Below are positions 34,722 to 44,434 of a DNA stretch of 64,000 bases, piece after piece. Within the stretch, counting starts at the first letter, position 1. Each line of letters opens with the position of its first letter. The position numbers and the translations under genes are program-made. Location: NCBI RefSeq assembly GCF_029227915.1, contig NC_079886.1, forward strand, positions 19,260,501 through 19,324,500. The letters are read 5' to 3'. The stretch is from Hydractinia symbiolongicarpus (Eukaryota; Cnidaria; Hydrozoa; Anthoathecata; Hydractiniidae). The notes under the pieces were generated by a model. That model was not told the origin of the DNA. It saw only the letters and a list, made by a program, of their open reading frames with translations, and made no database searches.

Positions 34722-34867
34722 GTTCGCCCGTCCTCGAACATCTTGGATTGTTTTTTTTAAAGAATCAATATATAGCATTTGGTATTGGTGCCCATTTTAA
34801 AATTTCGTGTTTCCGCCACGGGACACGGCTTTCGCGGACACACAGAGTACGGATATTATTAAAGAGA
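34722..34867 (-). mobile_element. solo Helitron-like unit, 3' truncated
   Basis: Read on the minus strand from 34867 it starts TCTCTTTAATAATA, preceded by A. It continues TGTGTGTCCGCGAAAGCC, GGAAACACGAAATTTTAAAA, CCAATACCAAATGC and GGACGGGCGAAC, matching units 3 and 4 of the 19-kb array. The terminal hairpin and CTAG are missing. Its GTCTG tract is short (ACTCTGTGTGTCC). Confidence 0.75.
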
Positions 34868-34869
34868 TG

Positions 34870-37485
34870 AGTCGTTTATTATACTGCTTGTCATACTTTT
34901 TGCCAGCGTTCAACATCCTTTCGAGCCTATGCGAATATTTCCTACCTTTGCTTTTCTAATTTTTTATTTTATATTTTTTATTTATCTTTTGTATTTATAT
35001 AGATATATTCTAATAGTTTAATATTTGTTTCATTTTAAACAGGGTGCCTATTGACAGCAATGTTTATATACGTTTAAAGGTTTTTACCCTGTATAACTGT
35101 GTTTTGATAATGATAACAATAATAATTACAAAACGCGGAATGACACCCACCAGTTTATACACAAAAGGCTGTTTTGGTACTCAAATATTTTGACTTGAAA
35201 CTTTTGCTTGAGTTTTTCTCATATCCCCAGCAAGTGAGAATTCGTTCATTGACAGTGGTTATATTAATGCTCATATATGAATAAGATTTGCGAAAAAGGA
35301 TTGATAAAAAGAAACAAAATAAAATAATAAATGTTTAATATGTTTTGTGTGGTATATAAATCATTTTATATGGTGTTATAATCTTGAATTTAAAAAACCT
35401 TTTAATTTGGAGAATCTTTTATTCTATTCTAGAAAAGAGAATTTTATTTCACAGAGGTTAAAGGCCAGTATGCACCACAAAAGTAGAATTGATTTCTCTT
35501 CTTTTGCTAATCGGAGTCGATCGACTTGTCCATCTCAATTAAGGAATATATCAGTGCAGGTTAATTCGTCACATCTGCATATTTTAATCAAATTCAAGGC
35601 CACCCTAAACAATTTTTTCAACATTTTTATTTTCTCGTAAGTGCTTTTACTGGTCAAATTCTTGAAACAACCTTTCCCGTAATCTAGATTGGTTAAACCT
35701 TTTACCACATTTTAAAATTAAGATCTAGCCTAATAACATGAAATCCTAAGTCCACTGTAAGCATTAAAATTTTACAAGTTCAAATTGCGCGCACTTAGTA
35801 TTGAAATGACCTACATAATTACTTGTGAATAGTTGTAGATATCTAACATGGTCTAACATGTCTAAATTACAACTTCATACCCTTCTTGAGAATATATATT
35901 TGATATCCACTATAGTATGTTTTTTTGACCGCAAATCAATTAACATACAAGTATCATTTTATTTTTATGAACTATTGAGACAAGCTTGATTACTTCAGCC
36001 TGTCTGACGTTATCAGGATTGTAAAGTTACTACAATTGGTGACAAAATTGAATCACATTGGCATCCCATATCTTAAGTTTTCCAATGTTAAGATGGTTCG
36101 GATGGTTAAAATAGACAAGGAGAAACATCTTTTAAATATCTATTGTATTGGGCCGACTTTACTGTGATCTTTCTTTTGTTATTGCGCTTTAAAAGCTTGT
36201 CAGTTTCTGTGAATAATTATTCAAATTTTAAAAAACACGGCGTGCTCATTGGTTATTAAGAAATTACAAAAAACGCAAACAGTCTAGCAATCTAGCTATC
36301 TTGCAATAAAAAGAAAATTTCAAAAAGGAAAAAGACCTCATGCGAGACATACAAAAATATATTTTTCCGCTAAATTCACGATGTACATTATTTTGTGGTT
36401 GGTAGGGTCCTGTTAATTATCATTCTCTTGTGAAAGAATATTAAAACATGTTTGGCGACGGCGTACTTACAATACCATTACAGTGAAATCTCCCTGCCAG
36501 AATTCGCAAACGGCCGCAAAACTTGCTAGATAGAATAAGTTCTACAGAAAGAGTAACAAAAGAAAACAAGGATACTAATTTTGTAATAAACTTGCTTTTG
36601 GTAATTTTGGTGCTTAAATTCAAATCTCTGGTGAACGTTCTGGTGAAGCCACGTGTTCTGCTGATTCTAGTGCTTGTATCGATGTTTCTGGTGAATGATC
36701 TTGTAAAATCGAGTGTTCTGGTAATTTTGATAATTGAATTGATGTTTTGGGTTATGTCAGTATTGTAAATGGTTTTACATATGACAGCAGGCTGTATATA
36801 CACTATTTATAACAAACACTTCATTATAAAACACTAATTTGTGCAGGCTTACAATAATAAAGGTAGCGAATTAGAACAATACCCGTTGTGTCTCTTTCTC
36901 TTTTATAATATCTCTATGCTTAATACCACTTTTTAATGCAGGACTCTCTTTAAAGATTTACTGCCCAGTATCCGTAAACCGGCCGCAATAAACCTATCTT
37001 CTTAGAATAAACAAATTAAATATAATAATGCTGTTCTTAATTTGTCATAAGGACATTAAATGCACTTTGAACGGACTTTTCCTTCAAATATATATTTTAA
37101 ATATGTATTTATAATGAAAATGTTTAATATTTTAGCAGATGAAAGATTTTTATCGACTGACTTTGCAAAGAGTAAAAAAGTTCTCACAGCACGATGTCAA
37201 TATTTTATTTAATTCTGTGTAACCGAACATTGATTAAATTCAGTAATTGATTTTTTTGTTGTTAGGTACATATCTAAGCATTTACAAAGTTGTATTTAAC
37301 AAATTAGAAACATAATTTTTTTTTTTATCCAGAACATGAAGTTGTCCTCACGAAGAAGGATGGCGTTGATTCATTTTATAATTTTGTTTCCTGCATACAA
37401 AATTTTTCATGTTAAGGGTGATATATAAACTCCACATCAAAATTTATCTGGTGGTGTTATAACACAATACTTAACTGGGAAAACT
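34870..37485. other. gene-poor stretch with a 60-bp degenerate repeat
   Basis: No exon is recognised. Short direct similarity links 36495-36535 (CGCAAACGGCCGCAAAAC) and 36965-37005 (CGTAAACCGGCCGCAATAAA). The 60-bp repeat at 36590-36770 is listed separately. Confidence 0.45.
36590..36770 (-). repeat. degenerate 60-bp tandem repeat (about 3 units)
   Basis: Three units with words TGTTCTGGTGA, ATTCTAGTGCTTG and ATCGATGTTTCTGG recur every 60 bp. Because 60 is a multiple of three, the minus strand is open and reads a 20-residue Thr/Arg-rich repeat. Similar words recur at 63757-63890. I treat it as a minisatellite rather than a coding exon. Confidence 0.6.
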
Positions 37486-37494
37486 AAAGTGAGC

Positions 37495-37768
37495 TGTGTG
37501 ACTGATAGCCTTGTGGTAAAGCGTTCGCTTCCAGTGCGGGAGGTCTTGGGTTCAAACCCCGGCCGAGTCATGCCAGAGACTATAAAAGTGTGAATCTATC
37601 CTTTCTGCTTAGCGTTCAGCATGAGAATAGGTTTGATATTTTAGGCGGTTGTCTAGTTGAGCGATTGCTGTGCTTGCCCGACTTTCGTAGCTCAAATGGG
37701 AGCTTTAAATGCGCTAGGACCCCTTTCGCAGGAGAGGCTATCCTGGGTAAATAATAGTAATAATAATG
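37495..37768 (+). mobile_element. tRNA-derived SINE
   Basis: The head at about 37499-37570 resembles a tRNA, with A box TAGCCTTGTGG, B box GGTTCAAACCCC, and an anticodon-type arm TTCGC/GCGGG around a 7-base loop whose middle reads CCA. The body (GGCGGTTGTCTAGTTGAG to GGCTATCCTGGG) is not tRNA, and the 3' end is a TAA-type simple repeat (TAAATAATAGTAATAATAAT). Head plus body plus simple tail is the standard SINE plan. The A and B boxes would serve as an internal RNA polymerase III promoter. Confidence 0.8.
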
Positions 37769-37860
37769 TTTAAATTGAATAATAAACAAAAAAGAAGTGA
37801 CGAGTGCTGGTTAGTGAAGAGACTATCTAACGAGACTAAAAATGGAATCAAAGACATGAA
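37638..37860 (+). repeat. 223-bp tandem duplication, copy 1
   Basis: Runs from ATTTTAGGCGG in the SINE body through its tail and about 90 bp of flanking DNA ending AAAGACATGAA. The next 223 bp repeat it with a single difference that I can see (AGAGACTATC against AGAGAATATC). Confidence 0.95.
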
Positions 37861-38083
37861 ATTTTAGGCGGTTGTCTAGTTGAGCGATTGCTGTGCTTGC
37901 CCGACTTTCGTAGCTCAAATGGGAGCTTTAAATGCGCTAGGACCCCTTTCGCAGGAGAGGCTATCCTGGGTAAATAATAGTAATAATAATGTTTAAATTG
38001 AATAATAAACAAAAAAGAAGTGACGAGTGCTGGTTAGTGAAGAGAATATCTAACGAGACTAAAAATGGAATCAAAGACATGAA
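37861..38083 (+). repeat. 223-bp tandem duplication, copy 2
   Basis: Near-identical direct copy of 37638-37860. It lacks the tRNA-like head, so it arose by local duplication rather than retroposition. Confidence 0.95.
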
Positions 38084-38239
38084 ACGAGATAAATCAATTG
38101 AAAGCTTTAAAAAGGTGTGTGAGGAAACAAAATAACAATTTTCAATTTTTTAATTTTTTTTTTTTTATTATTTTTTTTTAGTGTTTTTTTCTAACATTTT
38201 GTGTAAACTTTCAAGGAAGGCCCCCTTCATACAACATCA

Positions 38240-38470
38240 TACGTGTGTGTGTGTGTGTGTGTGTTTGCGTGTATACGACTTATGGGGACTTCTGTGCGTT
38301 GCGAACTAACGCTATGGGGACCCGCTGCACTGTGGGCCAAATTTCTCTGGCCCATAATACATTTTCCTTAAAAACAATTTTAAACTGCAAAATAAGGTTA
38401 TTTATCCAGTTTACAAGCAGTGTCCCCATAAGTTGTGTCTGTGTCTGTGTGCAAACTTATGGGCCATTTT
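38240..38470. repeat. GT-rich region with inverted CTTATGGGGAC words
   Basis: A (GT)n run at 38241-38263 is followed by GACTTATGGGGAC. About 130 bp later come GTCCCCATAAGTTGTGTC and CAAACTTATGGGCC. The CCCATAAGTTGTGT word is the unit of the perfect minisatellite at 38813, so this looks like its ancestral or rearranged source. Confidence 0.6.
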
Positions 38471-38812
38471 GTGTGTCATACACAAATTTGATACATTCTG
38501 TTTTTGCTTCTTGTTACTTTGTTCTTAATTTTATAAAGTGATAGATTTGCTACTAAATTTGTACTCGAATTTTCTATACACAGAAGACACAAGTGTCAGT
38601 ACGCGTTATGGGACAATTGGATACTGTTTTATGTCGAGTTTTGTTAAATTGTCATGGACTAGATTTTTTATGTTGCGGTTAGAATTTAATTATTAGTAGC
38701 GATATATTAAATGAAAAAATCCGCAAATCTTGACATTTCTTTACCTGCGTTCCTAACAAAAGCACATATGAGTTGGCTAATAATTTGTTAAATACAACAA
38801 ATGCTATCTCTG

Positions 38813-38938
38813 TCCCATAAGTTGTGTGTGTCCCATAAGTTGTGTGTGTCCCATAAGTTGTGTGTGTCCCATAAGTTGTGTGTGTCCCATAAGTTGTGTG
38901 TGTCCCATAAGTTGTGTGTGTCCCATAAGTTGTGTGTG
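38813..38938 (+). repeat. 18-bp minisatellite, 7 perfect copies
   Basis: The unit TCCCATAAGTTGTGTGTG is repeated seven times without change. Its frame reads a six-residue Cys-Val-Ser-His-Lys-Leu repeat, with no sign of a real gene around it. Confidence 0.97.
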
Positions 38939-38974
38939 TCCCTATACCCGATAAATGTTGATTTTAGCCGCTAT

Positions 38975-39015
38975 GGCGCGGGAGTGGGGGGGGGGGGAGG
39001 GAGGAAGGGCGGCAG
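38975..39015 (+). repeat. G-rich tract
   Basis: A run of 11 G within GGGAGTGGGG...GGAGGGAGG, capable of forming a G-quadruplex on the plus strand. It lies about 430 bp beyond the 3' end of the minus-strand glycine-rich gene. Confidence 0.8.
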
Positions 39016-39438
39016 ATATCTTTGAAATAATCTGATAAGATATGTTTACATTACATACTTGACATACTTATATAAAGAAAGACTGCAAAATATTTTACGC
39101 ATTAATAAGATAAAAAAAACAAAAATACAGTGTAGTATTCTGCTGGCGACTTCTTATTTGCTAAAATTTGTTTCATTAATCTACGAACAAAATTTAGCAG
39201 CGGTAAAAATAAATTCACACCCACATTTTTTACGTTCTCTTTTTTAATACTTTTAAGAACATTTTTTTTTATTTTGTCAATACTTATCATATGAATACGA
39301 GATGTACTAGAATCAAAACAACTAAGCTTCATTTCAAATACTATTCCCTACTCCGAAATAATCAACTCATATTATACAAGGTAAATATAAATTATATATT
39401 GATTTTCACCCCAAAAAATATTATTATATTTATTTTGT

Positions 39439-41025
39439 TTAATCATCAGATTCATCTCCATATGGTCCATATCCTCTAGAAATTCCTTTTCCATTTGCAA
39501 TAGATCCACGTATTCCAAGACCTGATCGGATTCTTACTAATCCGTGTCTTCCAAGACCACCTCCAACAAGAGTATTTTTGCCAACCAAGCCTCGCCCACC
39601 AAGACCTGATCCAATGATTCCTCTGCCTCCAGCTAACCCATATCCTCCGTATCCTTTACCTCCAACTAAACCACGTCCGGCTAATCCTATACCTCCAAGA
39701 CCTGATCCAACAAGGAGTTTGCGTCCTCCTAATCGCTGTCCTCCAATGATTCCAGCCCTTCCTAATTTACCAATACCGGAACCAACAGTAAATCTGTTAC
39801 CACCTCGGATACCAACCTTAGCTAGTCCGCCTAAACCTCCCAAGACACGTCCTCCGACGATTCCACTGCCTCGTCTGATTCCATACCGAGCGTTTCCGTA
39901 ACCAGAATATCCGTAACCACTGCGTCCGTATGATCCGTATACGCTTGGATCACTTTCTTCATCTTCTTCGTCTTCATCTTCTGTCATTTCGTTGCTTTCA
40001 TCCCAATATGACCCATATCCAACAGAAACTCCTTTTCCAGTTCCAATAGATCCGCGTACTCCAAGAGCAGATCGACCTCCAACTAAACCGTGTCCTCTAA
40101 GGCCGGCTCCAAGATGCCCCCTTTTTCCAACTAAACCTCGCCCAACAAGACCTGATCCAATGATTCCTCCGCGTCCAGCCAGTCCGTATCCTCCGTATCC
40201 TTTACCTCCAACTAAACCACGTCCAGCTAATCCTATACCTGCAAGACCTGATCCAACAAGGATTTGGCGTCCTCCTAATCGTCGTTCTCCAATGATTCCA
40301 ACACTTCCTAATTTACCAATACCGGAACCAACATTAATTGTGTTACGACTTCCTAAGACACGTCTTCCGACAATTCCACTGCCTCGTCTGATTCCATAAC
40401 GAGAGTTTCCGTAGCCAGAATATCTGTAACCACTGCGGCGATATGGTGTGTATACGCTAGGGTCATTTTCTTGGTCGTCATCTTCTTCGTCCTCATCCTC
40501 TGTCATTTCGCTTTCATCCATTTCTGGATCCTCGTTTTGATCGATTAAATCGTCCACTAAAATTAAAAACTCTTTATGCAAATGTTGTCTCTTAACATTT
40601 TACTTCCATCAAGGCGTTTTACGTTTTAAATGTTTGATGTAAGCCTAAAAACGTACCTGCATCGGCAATGTCTTTTGTTTCTTCCTCTCTATTTGCTAAT
40701 GTGATAAAGAAAAATGATAAATAATTCATCATTATAAAAGTAGAAGCACATTGATTGTGTTTTGAAGATAAGGTCTTAGGACAAGTTTTTTTTCCAAGTT
40801 GTGAATTATGCGTTTTAACGAGTTACAGTTTTCGAACTTTATAGCAAGAAATTGTAGACTATGGAATTGGGTTATAAACCAACATTCATTTCTTTTTGTA
40901 TTTACGGATAATTGAAATACTTAAATTATCATGACTGCAATACAATGGAAAAATAATAAGATTAAAAGCAGCCTACCAAATGTTGTTCCCAGCAAGAAAC
41001 ATAACAGTAAAATTACAATCTTCAT
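39439..41025 (-). CDS. secreted glycine-rich structural-type protein with internal duplication, 3 exons
   Basis: Three exons, 41025-40977, 40695-40657 and 40556-39439, join in phase (1, 1) to give 401 residues. Exon 1 is a classic signal peptide (MKIVILLLCFLLGTTF), with cleavage likely after the Ala completed by exon 2. Exon 2 adds an acidic linker. The mature protein is two tandem modules of about 185 residues. Each starts with an acidic block (EMTEDEDEED), then DPSVY and a Tyr/Gly stretch (SGYGYSGYGN), then a long Gly-rich region with GLVGGKGYGGYGLAG and GSGLxGRGLVGK motifs. The composition suggests an extracellular structural, adhesive or matrix protein that may form coacervates or a cuticle; that is inference, and I recognise no named homologue. 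Antisense proline-rich frames over it are shadows. An AATAAA lies at 39434-39429, five bases beyond the stop, implying a tiny 3' UTR. Confidence 0.88.
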
Positions 41026-41050
41026 TTTGGATCTCCTAAAATAAATATTT
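41026..41050 (-). promoter_or_regulatory. splice acceptor and 10-nt leader before glycine-rich gene ATG
   Basis: On the minus strand ATATTTATTTTAG ends in an AG at 41037-41036, leaving 10 nt (GAGATCCAAA) before the ATG. It is a candidate trans-splice acceptor or the end of a 5' UTR intron. Confidence 0.55.
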
Positions 41051-41054
41051 TAAT

Positions 41055-43870
41055 TATATAATAGAACAGTACGAGCTCCTCTATTATCCTCGGGAGTTTT
41101 TTTGTTGAGATGCGCTAACTGCGTCTATCTGTCTGTATTTTTGATTAATTAATTCTCAATTTTCAGGTGCTGTTGCTAGCATTTATAATTTATTCTCTCC
41201 CCTTTATTGAAATTGACAATTAGTTTTTTTCGATCAGAGCGATAAATTTTACGGTTTATTGCATTGTCTTATTTTATGTTTTAGTCTCTACAAGTGGATT
41301 TTTTTTAATGGAACTAAAAATTAGCTTTAGCTATGATTACTATCATTTTGTTTCAAAAGCAAAATATTGATGGACACTACCTTGAATAGAATTATACAAC
41401 TCAATCTTATAGATCGAAATATATGGAATACTAGCTACCTACCTGTTTTGAAGAATATTTGAATCAGCTTTTCTTTCTTCCCCGCACAGTTAAAGCGAAC
41501 TGGATTTGTGTAAAACGTTGTAACTTCGTTCCTTTTAAACTGTTTTCAACCAACCACAAAGCGTGCTCAGCTTTTAAGGTGATGAAACAAAGAATAGTGA
41601 TGACAGAAATTGTTACTATGTGTCTGGTGAGTAAAGCGTGGTTGGTCAACTAAAGTATTCATGCCTTTTGACCGTTACTAAGAATATTGGTCACGGAGTT
41701 AAAAGTGTCTCTGTAAATTATACTTTGCATTTCATCATTTTAAGTGATTATTTTCAATATATTCTTACGTTTTTCTTTTAAGTAAACATTTAACATTTAT
41801 TTGCTATATACACATGTATGTGTTAGTGTATGATTTGTCATTATTTACAAAAATTACAAAAAAATTCGTACACGCGCGCCTTTTGTTTTATGTATAAAAC
41901 CCGGACTATATATAAAATAAAAAGGGTATTAAGTAAACGTATAAATTTGTTAGAAACAGAAAGACCAATATGTACCAGTATTAACTTTCAATCTTTCCTC
42001 TTTGAGAATGAAGCTCTATCGATTATAAGGAATTATGTTTTTTAAAAAGTGGAGTTGTTTCATCTGAGGCTCCTTTATATGCTTTCTATACACAAGAATA
42101 TCTGCTAATGTCCTTTGTTTCAGCACAAAATTAAGTACAACACGAAAAGTCGTCCATTGATTTAGAGATTTTAAGCTACATGTCAGTATCACACTAGGAA
42201 TACAAACGTATGGCAGTACCAATTTCTGTCATCAAAATATCAAAATAAATTTAGAAAAACGAAAAGTAGGCATCGCTAAGAAGATTTTTTTATTAATTAC
42301 ACGGTAAGATATCTTCGCAAGATATGGCAGCTAATAGATATATATATTTATTTTATATTTATTGATTCTATTCATTTCATTGTGTTTAAAACTGGAAATT
42401 ATCGATTAAACCATATTTAATCGTACTTCTATGCTCCACAGAGGCAATGATTTAGGACATTATACCCTAACTATTCAATTCTTAACAAAAAAACAAATAT
42501 GGAAATAAAGAAGCGTAAATAACAACTAGATATATTTTAGCTTGATAAACACTTTTAAATATAAATAAGTGTACTGTTGATACTTCTTTCATCTTGCATC
42601 ATATTGTAGTAATTAATCACTTTAGCGGGTAGGTTTCTAGACAACAATAAATAGCTCAATCTCATTAATAAATGATCACCAAAGAAAAAAACAAAAACAT
42701 GCTGAATTCTTTTTTGGACTAAATTTGTGGTTGTAAATGACAACAAGACAGAGATGTATCTATATCGTGGATTCGTCCATTTCAATCGATATATCTCGAT
42801 TCGACAGTCATTCTGCGTGTATAAAGTACTCTTAGAAATGTGCTAAAGTGCTCTTAAGAGACAATTAAAGTTTGTATATATACATCTTTCTTTACTAAAC
42901 ATTTTCATCATTGTGCAGATGCAGATGAATGCTGGCTTAATATTTAGGACCAACAAACAATAAATTTTTTTATGTAACTTTGTCTTAAAAAGGAAAAGCG
43001 GGGACTTTTAATGTCATTTGATTGTGACCGCAGGCATAGCTTTGTATGAAAACCACCCTACGTATAGATTTCACTGTTATTAGCAAGGCAAAAAACACGT
43101 GTAAACTCGCTGTTTTATTGACTTGTGGATAATTTGTTGCCGCTGACGAATTACCTTGATTCGCCATCTTAAATATTTGTAAAACTGGCATATTTAAGAA
43201 CATTTAATAACTAAAGAACTTCATTCCCATTACTTTATTTGTCTAACTTGCTCTAAATTTTGCGCTAGTGTACAATCGTCGGCTATAATTATTTCGTCAA
43301 GACAAATATAGTTAGGAATTATTACAAAACATTCTTAAAGGAACGGATTGGCTGAAAAACATAAACTGGAAAGTGTGCACGGTTAACGTGATTTTTAATG
43401 GATAGTTAATGATATTCCAATATGGATATTTTTACCCCAACTAACCCCAGTTAACCATAACTACTTAGTTAAATTTAATGTAATTATGTTTGGTAAACCC
43501 AGAGTACATGTGCTATAGCAAGATTTCATGGATAGGAACAACATGTCTGAGTCTTGTTTTTTACGAGAAAACAGATCACTAAGAAGCAAAAGTGTTTTGA
43601 GAAAGGAGGTATGGTTATCCCCTAGGGATTAAAAATATTTATAGAAAAATAAGACAAGTATATGCATTTTATCAGCTAAAAATAACTCCAGCGTGATTGG
43701 CTCTGTGGATAAACATAAATACAATATGGCATAGATCACATGTGAAAAATAACCGCGCAAAATTTATGTGTAGTGAGAGAAAAAAAACAAATGTTTCTGG
43801 ACACTGTAATGGTATGGTAATCCTAAAGTGATTGAGAAATATTACGCATTAAAAAATGTATAAACAAGAT
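41055..43870. other. gene-poor stretch
   Basis: No recognisable exon. Open frames are short and overlap on both strands. It should include any upstream control region of the glycine-rich gene, but no motif stands out. Confidence 0.45.
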
Positions 43871-43872
43871 TT

Positions 43873-44428
43873 TCTACTTACTCGTGTGTCTGCTACATGC
43901 AAATATGATTTTTTTGTCCACAATTTTCTACAATGGCGGCTAATAAATCTGTGTAGGTAACAGGAAAAGAAGTTATTTTTATTTTTCTTTTATATTGCTA
44001 AAAAATTGTGTCTCAAAGGTTAAATTCCTGACGTGTTCAAAATTTTGAAACACTTATATCACCCTAACCATTTGTCAACAGCACATGACCCTATACATTT
44101 TCTGGATCAGCTTTTTAGGCATACACAATGGTTGCAATAGTTAAAAAATTTCTGGATAAAGATTTCGTGCAAATTAGCAGGTTTTGCTGATCTTAGCACA
44201 ATTTTTGAACCCTTGTATCTGCTGAGGCATTTGTGGAAAGAATATGATTATGGATATTTTCTTGTTTTGCGCTCTGCACTTTACACAATAGTGGCAACGC
44301 GTTAACAGCTTTCTAAGACACTTTTATGGCAAATGAATATGTCACTACTGACGTCAAGAAAATTCAAATGAGTTTCTTTTCCATTGTTATTCTGCCTAAG
44401 TGGGTTTTTCACGGGCTTTATCGACTAG
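43873..44428 (+). mobile_element. Helitron-like family 2, old copy
   Basis: The start TCTACTTACTCGTGTGTCTG and the 3' end GTGGGTTTTTCACGGGC, then TTTATCGACTAG before T, follow the same plan as the 19-kb units: TC start, GTGTCTG near the 5' end, terminal hairpin remnant and CGACTAG. The interior (CAACAGCACATGACCC, CTATACATTTTCTGGATCAG, CTACTGACGTCAAG) matches the copy at 63.0-63.7 kb. No Rep/helicase coding is visible, so it is non-autonomous. About 556 bp. Confidence 0.6.
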
Positions 44429-44434
44429 TATCTC

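Noticed and set aside
36441-36803. 120-residue minus-strand protein with 20-residue repeats
   Set aside because: The frame stays open because the minisatellite period is 60 bp. There is no signal or domain, and related non-coding copies exist at 63.8 kb.
37499-37570. Functional tRNA gene
   Set aside because: The acceptor stem is imperfect and the sequence continues into a SINE body with a TAA tail, so it is a tRNA-derived retroposon head.
38813-38938. CRISPR-like regular repeats
   Set aside because: Units are directly abutting 18-mers without spacers in a eukaryotic genome, so this is a minisatellite.
39578-40399. Plus-strand proline-rich frames
   Set aside because: Antisense shadows of the glycine-rich gene (Gly codons GGN read as CCN on the other strand).
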